A stretch of 64,000 bases of DNA, taken from NCBI GenBank assembly GCA_944319935.1, contig CALUFM010000007.1:62001-126000 (forward strand). The letters run 5' to 3'. Both the position numbers and the translations under genes were made by a program. Positions 7,424-16,305 of this stretch are shown in pieces (the stretch's first letter is position 1; each line of letters starts with the position of its first letter). The notes under the pieces were generated by a model. It did no database searches. It was not told the DNA's origin and worked only from the letters and a program-made list of their open reading frames with translations. The stretch is from an uncultured Prevotella sp. Lineage in GTDB: Bacteria > Bacteroidota > Bacteroidia > Bacteroidales > Bacteroidaceae.

Positions 7424-9646
7424 ATGAAGAAGTTTTTATCTTTATGCTTGATGGCACTTGTATGCTGCGTCACCGGGGCTTTGGCTCAGGCGAACCCAGA
7501 GTTTGTGCCTGTCACGGTTGACCCTGCCGACGGCAGTACCGTTGCAACCCTTTCTGAAATCAGGGTGACAATGCCTAAGACTCTTGGCAATCTTGACAAG
7601 TCGGCCGGCACAGTGAAAGTGTACGCAGAGGGCGACGAGACCACTCCCGTCACCACGGGTACTTGCGCTATGGACCCGTGGGCGTCAGCCGACGTTGTGA
7701 TAACCTTGGCCCAGGCCGTTACTGAGGCCGGCAACTACGTTGTGGTAATACCTGAAGAGACCATTTACGAGGACTGGTATGGCGACAACTGGGCTCCCGA
7801 GCTGCGTCTCAATTACACCGTTGAGGGCGGAGCCGCCCCCGTGGCTGGTGTCACTGTAGAGAGCGTAACGCCGGAGCCCTGCAACGAGGAAGGCACATAC
7901 GTAACAGAAATTCCTCACACCGTGACATTCACGATGAGCAGCGCAGACTTCACTGTTGACGCTTACGGCGTGACCCTGCAGTATGACAACCTGCCTTTCC
8001 CGGCGTCTTTGGAAGGCCAGTACACAGTTGAGGGCAACACCATTACCGTCAACATCCCCGAAAAGTACTGGACAAAGGACATTGTCATGGTATGCATCAA
8101 GGCAAAGTCAGCCGACGGCACACCCATTACTTACATGAACGACCAGCAGATTGTTGCCACATACGAGGTACAACCCCAGGCCGAGGTTTACGAAATCAGC
8201 CCCGAGCCTTACTGGGAAGGCGGCGACTACAGCACAGAAATACCGCAGACCGTAACCGTTACCATGAGCAACGAGAACTTCACCCTGGCCGAGACTGGAG
8301 CCGTTACCGTGCTTGCCGGCGAGGAAGTGCTTGACGACTACATGTTCAGCTATAAGAAAGAGGGCAACACCATCGTTGTCACCATCGAGCCTATGGGCAG
8401 CGGCGTTACAGCCGTTACCGTTAAAATCAAGGCGACATCGGCCAACGGCGAGGCCATCACTTACAACGACACCGAGGGCGAAGGCCTGATAGTATTGCCT
8501 TATGAGGTTTCACGCAGCTCGTTCGTTCCTACGTCAACAAATCCTGAAGAGGGCGTAGTGGCCAGCCTCAAGGAAATAACCTTGTCATTCCCTGACATGG
8601 TAAGCAACTTCGATAACAGCAAAGAAGTGCTGCTCAATAACGAAAGCGGCGAGACCGTCACTACTGGTACCGTAGGCTACGGAATTGGCATGGCTGACGG
8701 TTTGGTAACCTTGGCGGAAGAAGTGACCGCTCCTGGCACTTATACTCTTGTAATTCCTGAGGCTGCGTTCAGTTCTTACAGCGGATTGTACAGCCCCGAA
8801 CTGATATACACCTTCACTATCGAGGCTTCTGCAGAGCCTGTTACGGTAGAGAGCATCAGCCCCGAGCCTTACGTTGATGGAGGCGAGTACACGGAAGAAA
8901 TGCCTGCAGAGGTGGTAATCACCATGTCTGGCGAAGACTTCACGGTTGCCGAGGGCGGCGTTACTTGCTACTACGGCGCGATGGGCCTTGCCACTCCGAT
9001 TGACGAATATACCGTTGAGGGCAACACCATCACCATCCCCGTGCCCGAGAGCATACAGGGCGAAACCAGCTTGCTCTTCCGCATAACTGCTACCGACGCT
9101 GAGGGCAACGCCATCACTTATGGCAGCGACGAGTGCATCGAGTTCGCTTACGAGATGCCTAACAACAGCTACGTTCCTTCTACAGTTGAGCCGGCTGACA
9201 ACAGTACGGTTGAGAGCCTCAAGGAGTTTGTCCTCGAGTTCACCCCTTGGGTTTCACAGGCTGACAACACCAAGACGGCAACCCTTGAAGACGCCGATGG
9301 CAACGTAGTGGCCACAGGTACGTTTGGTTGGACAGGCGAGTTTGGTCAGAATGTCCTGATAACTCTTGACAACGAAGTCACCACAGCCGGAACTTACACC
9401 CTCGTAATACCCGAGAAGTCGTTCTCTCCTGACCTCAACTACGATGTTTACAACCCCGAACTGAGGTACACTTACACTGTTACAGGTACGGTAGGCATCA
9501 ATGGCGTGAAGGTCAACGCTGACGGCACAGTGAAGGTTTACACTCTCGACGGTGTTTACGTAGGCGAAGGCCAGGCTTCTGAGGTTCTCGGCAAGCTTGC
9601 CAAGGGCATCTACATCGTCAACGGAACAAAGGTTGCTGTTAAGTAA
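7424..9646 (+). CDS. Large secreted protein of interleaved Ig-like repeats with a short C-terminal sorting-type motif
   Basis: 740 residues, signal peptide ending at ALAQ (residue 22). The mature chain is built of two beta-sandwich-like repeat types of about 100-115 residues in the order B-A-A-B-A-B. Type A begins V-E-S-(V/I)-(T/S)-P-E-P and has TVEGNTIT(V/I); type B begins (F/Y)VP-ST-x-P and ends with a TYTLVIPE strand and YNPELRYTYTV. The last 50 residues contain the pattern VYTLDGVYVGE followed by KGIYIVNGTKVAVK, as in the proteins at 54728 and 59847. This resembles the end of T9SS or related cargo in Bacteroidetes. Probably cell-surface or secreted and monocistronic; ligand unknown. Confidence 0.85.
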   Translation: MKKFLSLCLMALVCCVTGALAQANPEFVPVTVDPADGSTVATLSEIRVTMPKTLGNLDKSAGTVKVYAEGDETTPVTTGTCAMDPWASADVVITLAQAVTEAGNYVVVIPEETIYEDWYGDNWAPELRLNYTVEGGAAPVAGVTVESVTPEPCNEEGTYVTEIPHTVTFTMSSADFTVDAYGVTLQYDNLPFPASLEGQYTVEGNTITVNIPEKYWTKDIVMVCIKAKSADGTPITYMNDQQIVATYEVQPQAEVYEISPEPYWEGGDYSTEIPQTVTVTMSNENFTLAETGAVTVLAGEEVLDDYMFSYKKEGNTIVVTIEPMGSGVTAVTVKIKATSANGEAITYNDTEGEGLIVLPYEVSRSSFVPTSTNPEEGVVASLKEITLSFPDMVSNFDNSKEVLLNNESGETVTTGTVGYGIGMADGLVTLAEEVTAPGTYTLVIPEAAFSSYSGLYSPELIYTFTIEASAEPVTVESISPEPYVDGGEYTEEMPAEVVITMSGEDFTVAEGGVTCYYGAMGLATPIDEYTVEGNTITIPVPESIQGETSLLFRITATDAEGNAITYGSDECIEFAYEMPNNSYVPSTVEPADNSTVESLKEFVLEFTPWVSQADNTKTATLEDADGNVVATGTFGWTGEFGQNVLITLDNEVTTAGTYTLVIPEKSFSPDLNYDVYNPELRYTYTVTGTVGINGVKVNADGTVKVYTLDGVYVGEGQASEVLGKLAKGIYIVNGTKVAVK

Positions 9647-9682
9647 TCAGCCCAAAGGTTCCTGATTGATATTGGAATGATT

Positions 9683-9721
9683 GTGTGGCGAGAGGCGTCA
9701 GTCCTCTTGCCACACTTTTTT
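9683..9721 (+). terminator. Terminator of the Ig-repeat protein gene
   Basis: A 13-bp stem with one G-T pair (9683-9695 with 9703-9715) is followed by a run of T residues. Confidence 0.85.
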
Positions 9722-9812
9722 TATGCGTGTGCGGCAAGTGCGGGCGTATGCGCCGGCCGTGGCTGCCACTGTGTATGTAGCAGCAAGCAGAGGCTGTCAA
9801 AATGCTAATACA

Positions 9813-10065
9813 ACGTCAGTTCGGTATAAGAATTATGGCTTGTCCGCGGTTCGGTTTGATTGCAGACAAGCTATGAGATGCCACCTCCCGTATAAACGCG
9901 CCGCCAATATTACGTAAGCGGGCTGCGAACATTCGCAGTAGGGGCGGAGCAGTGTGTCCGCCCTGCCCACTGGAATGCGCAAAACAGAGGGCAGACACAT
10001 GGGTCTGCCCCTACTGCGGATGTTCGGGATATTTGCAGATAAACAAGCCTTATGCCGAACCGATG
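9813..10065. mobile_element. MITE-like repeat element, copy B
   Basis: About 250 bp between the ends ACGTCAGTTCGGTATAAG (9813-9830) and the complement of TCGGTTCGGCATAAG (about 10048-10062). The core has GTAGGGGCGGA...TCCGCCC and GGGCAGACACATGGGTCTGC hairpins. It lies between two convergent genes. Confidence 0.7.
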
Positions 10066-10102
10066 AGTGTTTTTTGGTGATGTTCGCTTCCTTTCGGCGG
10101 CG

Positions 10103-11098
10103 TCATTTCACCTCGTTTTTCAGCTCACGCCCCGCCGCCCAGTCGGCGATGTTTTGCAGGGTGGTGGTCGCAATGTTGTGCATGGCTTCGCGTGTGAAGA
10201 ACGCCTGGTGTGAGGTGACGATGACGTTGGGCATCATCAGGAGCAGGGCCAGCTTGTCGTCGTCAATCATCTTGTCGCTGCGGTCTTCGTAGAAGAAGTT
10301 CTGTTCCTCTTCGTACACGTCAAGTCCGGCAGAGCCTACGCGCCCTGTGCGCAGCCCGTCTATCAGGTCTTCGGTGTGTATGAGCTTGCCGCGCCCCGTG
10401 TTGACAATCATCACTCCCGGCTTCATTTTCGCTATGCTGTCCTTGTTGATGATGAATTTTGTGTCGTCGGTCAGCGGGCAGTGCAGCGAGATTATGTCGC
10501 TTTGCGCGTAGAGTTCGTCGAGCGTCACCACGCGAGCCTCGTGTTCCTTGGCGAAAGCCGTGTCAGGGTAGGGGTCGTAGACCACTACGTCCATGCCGAA
10601 GCCCCGCAGGATTTTTACAAGTTCTTTGGCTATTTTCCCCAAGCCAATGATGCCCGCCGTCTTGCCATACATGTCGAAGCCCATCAGTCCTTGCAGCTTG
10701 AAGTTGCCTTCGCGCGTGCGCGATACTGAGCGGTAAACCTTCCTGTTAAGGCTCAGCATCAGCGTTACGGCATATTCGGCCACGGCGTGCGGCGAGTAGG
10801 CCGGCACGCGCACCACGGGCATCTTGCCCTTGGCGGCGGCCATGTCAACGTTGTTGAAGCCGGCGCAGCGCAGGGCTATCAGCCTTACGCCGTAATCAGC
10901 AAGCATGCCGATGACGCGCGCGTCGCACTCGTCGTTGACGAACACGCACACCACGTCCTTGCCTTGCGCAAGCTGGGCTGTGCGCACCGACAGGCGGTCT
11001 TTGTAGTAATGTATCTCGCAGTCAAGCCCTTGGCTCTCCTTGTCGAACGACTCTCGGTCGTAACTCTTCGTGTCGAAAAATGCTATTTTCACTGCCAT
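10103..11098 (-). CDS. ldhA: D-lactate dehydrogenase / 2-hydroxyacid dehydrogenase
   Basis: 331 residues, the normal length for LdhA. It reduces pyruvate to D-lactate with NADH in the cytoplasm. The Rossmann motif is GLGKIA (152-157). The catalytic Arg is R236 in VNTGRGKLI, the Glu lies in GLDVYEEEQ (about 265) and the catalytic His is H297 in SHQAFFT. The LDVYEEE...FFYEDRSD segment is characteristic of fermentative D-LDH rather than glycerate or phosphoglycerate dehydrogenases. Monocistronic; a weak -7 like box (complement of 11127-11134) lies upstream. Confidence 0.9.
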   Translation of the reverse strand: MAVKIAFFDTKSYDRESFDKESQGLDCEIHYYKDRLSVRTAQLAQGKDVVCVFVNDECDARVIGMLADYGVRLIALRCAGFNNVDMAAAKGKMPVVRVPAYSPHAVAEYAVTLMLSLNRKVYRSVSRTREGNFKLQGLMGFDMYGKTAGIIGLGKIAKELVKILRGFGMDVVVYDPYPDTAFAKEHEARVVTLDELYAQSDIISLHCPLTDDTKFIINKDSIAKMKPGVMIVNTGRGKLIHTEDLIDGLRTGRVGSAGLDVYEEEQNFFYEDRSDKMIDDDKLALLLMMPNVIVTSHQAFFTREAMHNIATTTLQNIADWAAGRELKNEVK

Positions 11099-11232
11099 GG
11101 CGTTTCGTTGTTTTGTTAGTATGATGCGAAGATACTAAAAAATCGCGAGCCGGGCACGCTTTTCAGGATAAATGTTCCATCTCGCCGCACCATCGGTGGT
11201 TGCGTAATGACGTGTCGGCGGTATGCCTGACG

Positions 11233-11340
11233 AACCGCGAAAGGCCATGTATTGCGTTGCAGAAGGTGGTCTTTTGCGAGCTGAAAGGCCACGTATTGCA
11301 ATGTAAAAGGCGTCCTTTTGCAACGTGTTGGAAATCAACT
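11233..11340. repeat. AAAAGGCC-type intergenic repeat
   Basis: Three degenerate units (AAAGGCCATGTATTGCGTTGC, GGTGGTCTTTTGCGAGCTGA, AAAGGCGTCCTTTTGCAACG) lie in the gap between the divergent ldhA and pncB genes. Confidence 0.6.
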
Positions 11341-11592
11341 GCTTGCGTAAGCCGCAGCGTGGCGGCAGTTCACTTGCATGCCGCTGGCCGCCACTTTACG
11401 TGTTCTCATGGTTTGCCGCCGCTTATCCTAACCAGAATCGGTCATTAGGCTTCTTTCTTGTTTTTCGTTCCCGCCAGGCGGCTAAGCGTCCGTTCCCGTC
11501 GCAGGTATGGCGGGCCATGTCAAGGCAAGGCGGAATTTCAGCCGGCGGTGGAAGCTAAAGGTAAGGCGAAGAGTATGATGCAGACATGAAAA

Positions 11593-11677
11593 TTAGGGCA
11601 TTGCGCCCTAAAGACCGGCTCGGGTTTAATTTTATCCGTAAAGACCGGCCTGTTTGACGGTAAAATAAGTATCTTTG
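11593..11677 (+). promoter_or_regulatory. pncB upstream region with direct repeats and a -7 box
   Basis: An 11-base direct repeat TAAAGACCGGC occurs at 11609-11619 and again exactly 30 bases on at 11639-11649. It is preceded by the inverted repeat TTAGGGC-ATTGC-GCCCTAA (11593-11611). A -7 box TATCTTTG follows at 11670-11677; no -33 box is at normal spacing, which would fit an activator-dependent or regulated promoter. Function is inferred. Confidence 0.4.
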
Positions 11678-11736
11678 CAATATGATAAGCCGCATACGGC
11701 AAGGACAATGTCTTGACAGGAAAAACAGACGAGTAA

Positions 11737-12948
11737 ATGAGACAGATAATCAACCACTTTACTGACGATGACCTTTACAAGTTCACGATGTGTTGCGCCG
11801 TGATTGACAACTTTCCGCGCGCGCAGGTGAAATACACTTTTACCGACCGCGACAACACCGTTTATCCTCCCGGCTTCGCCGACGAGCTGGCTGAGCAGGT
11901 GGCCGCGCTTGAGGGTGTGACAATCACCGACGACGAGGTTGACTTCATGCGCCGCAAGTGTTATTACCTGCCATCATGGTTTTACAATTACCTGAAGGGC
12001 TACCGCTTCAACCGCAAGTGGCTGAAGGCGTGGCAAGACTGCGACGGCCACCTGCACGTTGAGATAGAGGGCAGTTGGGCGGAGACGATTTTCATGGAGG
12101 TGAAGGTGCTGGCCATCATCTCCGAACTGTATTACGTCATGACGGGGCGTCACGACGGCCTTGACTACGACGCTTATTATGAAAAGACATACGCCAAGGG
12201 ACGGCGGCTGTTGGAGCATGGCTGCGTGTTCAGCGACTTCGGGGCGCGCCGCCGCGCGTCGTTCGAGGCCGAGGACACCGTCGTGCGCGCCATGAAGGAC
12301 TGCAGCGAGAGCCGCGTTTGGCCGGGCCGCTTTGTAGGCACGAGCAACGTTTACCTGGCCATGAAGTACGACCTGCTGCCCGTAGGCACGATGGCGCATG
12401 AGTTCGTGTGCGCCATCGGCGGCATGTACGGCCCGCAGATGGCCAACCATATCGCCATGAACCTGTGGAGCAACACGTTCCGCGGCGCGCTTGGCACGTT
12501 CCTTTACGACAGCTTCGGGTGGGACATCTTCAGCTTGAACTTCTCTGAAGACTATGCCAACCTGTTCAAGGGGCTGCGTGTTGACAGCGGCGACAACCGC
12601 GAGGAGCTGATGAAGATAGTTGACAAGTACCGCTCGCTCGGCGTTGACCCGAAGACCAAGCAGATAATATTCAGCAACGCCTTGGACGTTGACTCGGCTC
12701 TTGAAATCCAGAGCTACGCCAAGGATTACTGCCAGCCTTCGTTCGGCATAGGCACCCACTTCACCAACGACTTTGACGGGCTGAAGCCCATGAACATCGT
12801 CATCAAGCTGGTTGCGGCGAAGATTACGGAGTCGTGGAATTTCTATAACGACACGTGCAAGCTGAGCGAAGACCGGGGCAAGCACACTGGCAACCCCGAG
12901 GTTGTAAGGCGGTTTATGGAAGCCCTGCACATAAAAGGCGAAGCGTGA
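11737..12948 (+). CDS. pncB: Nicotinate phosphoribosyltransferase
   Basis: 403 residues, the usual PncB length. It catalyses nicotinate + PRPP (+ ATP) to nicotinate mononucleotide, the first step of the Preiss-Handler NAD salvage pathway. Family features: N-terminal TDDDLYKFTMCCAVID (NAPRTase N domain), the active-site His in VGTMAHEFV, the GTFLYDSFGWDIF loop and LRVDSGDNREELM followed by KQIIFSNALDVDSALEI, which builds the PRPP site. Monocistronic, ended by a palindrome at 13004-13029. It is preceded by a possibly regulated leader. Confidence 0.93.
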   Translation: MRQIINHFTDDDLYKFTMCCAVIDNFPRAQVKYTFTDRDNTVYPPGFADELAEQVAALEGVTITDDEVDFMRRKCYYLPSWFYNYLKGYRFNRKWLKAWQDCDGHLHVEIEGSWAETIFMEVKVLAIISELYYVMTGRHDGLDYDAYYEKTYAKGRRLLEHGCVFSDFGARRRASFEAEDTVVRAMKDCSESRVWPGRFVGTSNVYLAMKYDLLPVGTMAHEFVCAIGGMYGPQMANHIAMNLWSNTFRGALGTFLYDSFGWDIFSLNFSEDYANLFKGLRVDSGDNREELMKIVDKYRSLGVDPKTKQIIFSNALDVDSALEIQSYAKDYCQPSFGIGTHFTNDFDGLKPMNIVIKLVAAKITESWNFYNDTCKLSEDRGKHTGNPEVVRRFMEALHIKGEA

Positions 12949-12999
12949 GCCTCTGCGCGTTAGTGTTGCCAATGGCGTCAGGCTTGCAGGCGGGCAAAA

Positions 13000-13029
13000 A
13001 GAAAGGCGGTTCGACATGTCGAACCGCCT
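13000..13029. terminator. Bidirectional terminator between pncB and the ferredoxin gene
   Basis: A perfect 13-bp palindrome (13004-13016 with 13017-13029) has an A-run on its left side, which becomes a T-run for minus-strand transcription. It serves at least the ferredoxin gene. Confidence 0.75.
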
Positions 13030-13053
13030 CCGTTGTAATTCTAAATAAATAAA

Positions 13054-13221
13054 TTAGCCTAAGCTAATAGCTTCTGACGGGCATACATCAGCGCAAGTTC
13101 CGCACTCTGTACACATGTCAGGGTTGATTGAATACTTCTCGCCCTCAGAGATAGCTCCTACCGGGCATTCGTCGATACAAGTACCGCAAGCGATACAGTT
13201 TTCACCAATTACGTAAGCCAT
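13054..13221 (-). CDS. Small 2[4Fe-4S] ferredoxin
   Basis: 55 residues, read from the ATG at 13221 to the TAA at 13054. Two CxxCxxC...CP motifs (Cys 9, 12, 15, 19 and Cys 37, 40, 43, 47) form the classic clostridial-type two-cluster fold. It is a low-potential cytoplasmic electron carrier, for example for pyruvate:ferredoxin oxidoreductase or Rnf. A -7 box TACCTTTG (complement of 13276-13283) lies about 55 bases upstream. It is not linked to a redox enzyme here. Confidence 0.95.
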   Translation of the reverse strand: MAYVIGENCIACGTCIDECPVGAISEGEKYSINPDMCTECGTCADVCPSEAISLG

Positions 13222-13275
13222 GATAATCTTGTTTTTATTTAATTAATAATGTTTTGTACCTACATTTGTACACCG

Positions 13276-13283
13276 CAAAGGTA
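13276..13283 (-). promoter_or_regulatory. -7 box of the ferredoxin promoter
   Basis: TACCTTTG on the minus strand. No clear TTTG is at -33, but a short imperfect inverted repeat (ATACC...GGGTAT) sits there at about 13300-13316. Confidence 0.5.
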
Positions 13284-13349
13284 ATACATTTATCCTTAAT
13301 ACCTATTTTTGGGTATCCGATTTTAGATTGTTTAACGGTTGACGGCCTT

Positions 13350-13394
13350 TTTGCGAGCCAATAATGAACGCTGTCGGGCGGCGTTTATTATTGG
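13350..13394 (-). terminator. Terminator of the sugar porter gene
   Basis: A 14-bp stem with one G-T pair (13358-13371 with 13381-13394) lies just beyond the minus-strand stop at 13456. It is followed on the minus strand by CTCGCAAAAAGG rather than a good T-tract, so it may also act as a 3' stabiliser. Confidence 0.6.
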
Positions 13395-13455
13395 AGGCCT
13401 TGGCCGGCGCATGTTCACTTGACGCCTGGCTTTTGGCCTTTTATTGGCTGTCCCG

Positions 13456-14922
13456 CTACTTCTTCCACAGCTTTGTCATGTCCTCAAGCGTCTTTCCCTT
13501 AGTCTCGGGCACAAGTCTCCAGACGAAGATGGCGGCAAGCACGCAAATCGCGCCGTAGAGGGCGTAGGTGAACCAGTGGCCGAAGTTCGGGTCGGTGGCC
13601 GTCCGCATGTTGAACATCGGCACGAACGAGGCACTTACAATCCAGTTGAATATCCACTGGAAGGCCACCGCGATGGCCACGGCCGCGCCGCGGATGGTGT
13701 TCGGGAAGATTTCGGCTATAAGCACCCAGCATATCGGCCCCCACGACATCATGAACGACGCGCTGTACACCATGATGCTGACCATCGTCACTAACTCAAG
13801 TCCTGCGTGGCCGAAAGTCAACGCCACGCCGAACGCCCCGACGGCCATGCCCGCAGAGCCGGTTATGAGCAGCGGTTTGCGTCCCCACTTCTCAACGGTG
13901 AAGATGGCCACGAGCGTGAACAGGATGTTGACCACGCCCATCATGATTGTCTGCATCATCGGGTTCTGCATGCCCATGTCGCCGAATATGCGCGGCGCGT
14001 AATACAGCACGGCGTTTATGCCGACAGCCTGTTGGAACACGCTGAGCATGATGCCGACGAAGATTACAAGCACGCCGTAGGTGAACATGCGCTCGGTCTT
14101 CTCGGTGATGGTGTTCTTTATTTCTTCAAGTATGTTGCGGCCTTCGGCCTCCCCGTTGATTTTTGAAAGCACGGCGAGAGCCTTCTGGTCTTGCCCGGCC
14201 ATGACGAGATAGCGCGGCGTTTCGGGCACAAAGCAGATGAGTATGGCGAACAGCCCGGCGGGAACGGCCTCGCTGCCGAACATGTAACGCCAGCCGGTGG
14301 TGATTGTCCAAGGGTCGCTGCCGGGAGCTACGGCGTTGACGCCCTGGCTGATTTGCTCGATGACGGGGTTGGTGTGGTCGCCGAGGATGAAGAAGTTGAC
14401 CATGTAGACCACCAACTGTCCGAAGATGATTGCGAACTGGTTCCATGACACTAAGGTGCCGCGGATATTCGATGGGGCCACCTCCGCGATGTACATCGGG
14501 CATATAGCCGAGGCCAGGCCTACGCCCACGCCGCCTATGACGCGGTAGATGTTGAAGGCCACGAGCAGCGGATAGTTTGGCACGCCATGCTCGAAGAACA
14601 GGAATTCGGGCTCCATTGAGCCCAAGGCCGATATGAAGAACATCACGCCAGCGAAGATGAGCGACCGCTTGCGCCCCCAGTTTGAGGCCAGGTAGCCTGA
14701 GAACGCGCTGCCGATGATGCAGCCTATGAGCGCGCTGGCGCACGTGAAGCCGTGCCACGAGTCAGTGTAGGTAAAGTCTTCTGCGCCGAGGAAGAAGGCC
14801 TGCAAGCCCTTTTCGGCTCCTGAAATCACGGCGGTGTCATACCCGAAGAGCAGTCCGCCCAGCACGGCTACAAGTACGATGGAAAACAAGTAAGCCTTGC
14901 TGCCAGATTGATTTTGGTTCAT
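13456..14922 (-). CDS. xylE: Sugar porter MFS transporter, XylE-like (D-xylose:H+ symporter)
   Basis: 488 residues and about 12 membrane helices. Sugar-porter signatures are present: GGLLFGYDTAVISG (helix 1), NWGRKRSL (loop 2-3), PETPRYL after helix 6, QQAVGINAVLYYAP (helix 7), EKWGRKPL (loop 8-9) and PETKGKTLEDM after helix 12. Segments such as NQFAIIFGQL and MSWGPICWVL are close to E. coli XylE, so D-xylose uptake is the best guess, but glucose or arabinose are possible. No xylose catabolic genes are in the window. Confidence 0.85.
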   Translation of the reverse strand: MNQNQSGSKAYLFSIVLVAVLGGLLFGYDTAVISGAEKGLQAFFLGAEDFTYTDSWHGFTCASALIGCIIGSAFSGYLASNWGRKRSLIFAGVMFFISALGSMEPEFLFFEHGVPNYPLLVAFNIYRVIGGVGVGLASAICPMYIAEVAPSNIRGTLVSWNQFAIIFGQLVVYMVNFFILGDHTNPVIEQISQGVNAVAPGSDPWTITTGWRYMFGSEAVPAGLFAILICFVPETPRYLVMAGQDQKALAVLSKINGEAEGRNILEEIKNTITEKTERMFTYGVLVIFVGIMLSVFQQAVGINAVLYYAPRIFGDMGMQNPMMQTIMMGVVNILFTLVAIFTVEKWGRKPLLITGSAGMAVGAFGVALTFGHAGLELVTMVSIMVYSASFMMSWGPICWVLIAEIFPNTIRGAAVAIAVAFQWIFNWIVSASFVPMFNMRTATDPNFGHWFTYALYGAICVLAAIFVWRLVPETKGKTLEDMTKLWKK

Positions 14923-15019
14923 GGTAAAGTTTTTTAATTGTTGATTTGTTTTTAGTCTTATTCTTAATATAACCCCGTTTCTGGCGTATTATTGTGCTTT
15001 TGGTGATGTTTTTCGGTTC

Positions 15020-15366
15020 ATCCGCCGTTTAGGTGTATGCCGTATAAGCGTCGAGCCCGTCCCCGAAAGGGGGCGAATTTTGCTTAGCCGCATGTGGAGT
15101 GACCAGCGGGAGCGGAACTTGCGGTATGCCGTGACACAATAAGCCGTCCTCGAAGAGGGCGAATGGCGTGTTGGGTTATGCGGTGGCGGGTTCTTACGGT
15201 TATGCGGTATGTCCGTATACCCCAATAACCGTATAACCTTAAAACCTTACAACCGTAAATGCTGTTCGCCCTCTTCGAGGACGATGTTTATGGCCATCTG
15301 AAACCGCAAGTTGCGCTTCGCTCCACATGCGGTTAAGAAAAGTTGGACGTCTTTGACGCCCTGTTG
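15020..15366. repeat. Dispersed repeat family 2, two copies facing each other
   Basis: The left copy (15020-15170) is inverted relative to the right copy (15250-15366). Both contain the TTCGAGGACG, CCGCAAGTT and CTCCACATGCGG blocks of 6651-6790. The arms include a perfect 18-base match (around 15142-15160 with around 15266-15285). The spacer holds GGTTATGCGGTAT...ATAACC sequences that can also pair. It could fold as a cruciform of about 350 bases. No gene is seen between 14923 and 15980. Confidence 0.65.
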
Positions 15367-15603
15367 CCGTAAAAACTTTTACACCTAAATTGAGGACGGG
15401 CCTGTTTTTCTGCCTTGTATCATATTGTCGCCGCCTTGGCTGGTTTGCTTTCATCCTGATTTCGTATGGCGGCTTGAGGTTGCGTTGTTTTCGCATGAAA
15501 AATGTTCGGCGTGAAATACGCTGGTTTCCGGTGTGCAAATGTAAGTCTTTTGATGTCAATGTGTTATGCGGAACGGCGTGGTTTTGTGCAACTTCTGCGC
15601 CCC

Positions 15604-15665
15604 ATTGTGTTGCGGAACATGGCCTTTTGCAAGGCGAAAGGCCGTAAACGACATTGCCGTTTGCC
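15604..15665. repeat. AAAAGGCC-type intergenic repeat
   Basis: Contains ATGGCCTTTTGCAAGGCGAA and AAAGGCCGTAAACGACATTG, degenerate units of the family found throughout the gaps. Confidence 0.5.
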
Positions 15666-15948
15666 GTCATCCGGGTGGGGTGTGGCGGTCTTTTTAGTGC
15701 CGAATGGCATATAAAACAATGAAAATGCATACCGTTCGCACGAAAAGTGAACTCCTGTTAACCTGTATGCCTGGTTGAAACGCCCGTCGGTTTGCCTGTT
15801 TTGATAAAATATTCAGCATTTTATGACATGACACTTTGCGATGAATCATGCAAGTATTCTTGACGTGATGCTTTTTGCTTCTTATGCTTTATAGCGTCAA
15901 AATGCAAATAAAATCCATAAAAAGTGTGGACTTTTCAGGTTTTATCAT

Positions 15949-15956
15949 TATCTTTG
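15949..15956 (+). promoter_or_regulatory. Promoter (-7 box) of the toxin-antitoxin operon
   Basis: TATCTTTG lies 25 bases before the toxin ATG. Upstream, TCCATAAAAAGTGTGGA (15914-15930) is a short imperfect inverted repeat where a HigA-type repressor could bind. Confidence 0.5.
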
Positions 15957-15980
15957 CCAAATGAATGTGGGCTTGGTTTT

Positions 15981-16298
15981 ATGGATATCAGGTTTGAAAA
16001 GAAATATTTGGAAGAACTGTATTTTCACGGAAAAACGTCCGACAAGAAGCATCGTTTCCAGCCGAATGTAGTCTCAAAATACAGAAAAACGATAGACTTG
16101 CTTGAGTCTTTGTCTGTTGTTGAAGATTTGTTCAGGTTCAAGTCCTTGCACTATGAGGCTCTTGTTGGCGATAAAGCCGGGATTGAATCTGTCAGGGTGA
16201 ACGACCAATATCGCATCGAATTTAAGACAACGAGGGTTGTTTCAGAAGTAGTTGTCACCGTATGCAACATATTGGAATTGTCTAATCATTACAAATAA
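15981..16298 (+). CDS. higB: HigB-like toxin, RelE/ParE superfamily
   Basis: 105 residues from the ATG at 15981; an upstream in-frame ATG at 15924 precedes the promoter box and is unlikely. The sequence MDIRFEKKYLEELYFHGKTS and the C-terminal strands SVRVNDQYRIEFKTT...VTVCNILELSNHYK match HigB/RelE-type mRNA interferases, which cleave mRNA on the ribosome. It is followed after 7 bases by a HigA-type antitoxin, the usual toxin-first HigBA order. Confidence 0.88.
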   Translation: MDIRFEKKYLEELYFHGKTSDKKHRFQPNVVSKYRKTIDLLESLSVVEDLFRFKSLHYEALVGDKAGIESVRVNDQYRIEFKTTRVVSEVVVTVCNILELSNHYK

Positions 16299-16305
16299 AG
16301 CCATT

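Noticed and set aside
11974..13017. Open frame of 347 codons opposite pncB
   Set aside because: Antisense to a conserved enzyme and without recognisable domains or promoter.
15239..15730. Overlapping small open frames before the toxin-antitoxin pair
   Set aside because: They follow repeat sequences on both strands and have no promoter, domain or normal composition.
15924..15980. Longer N-terminus of the HigB-like toxin
   Set aside because: The earlier ATG lies upstream of the -7 box at 15949, so the transcript could not include it.
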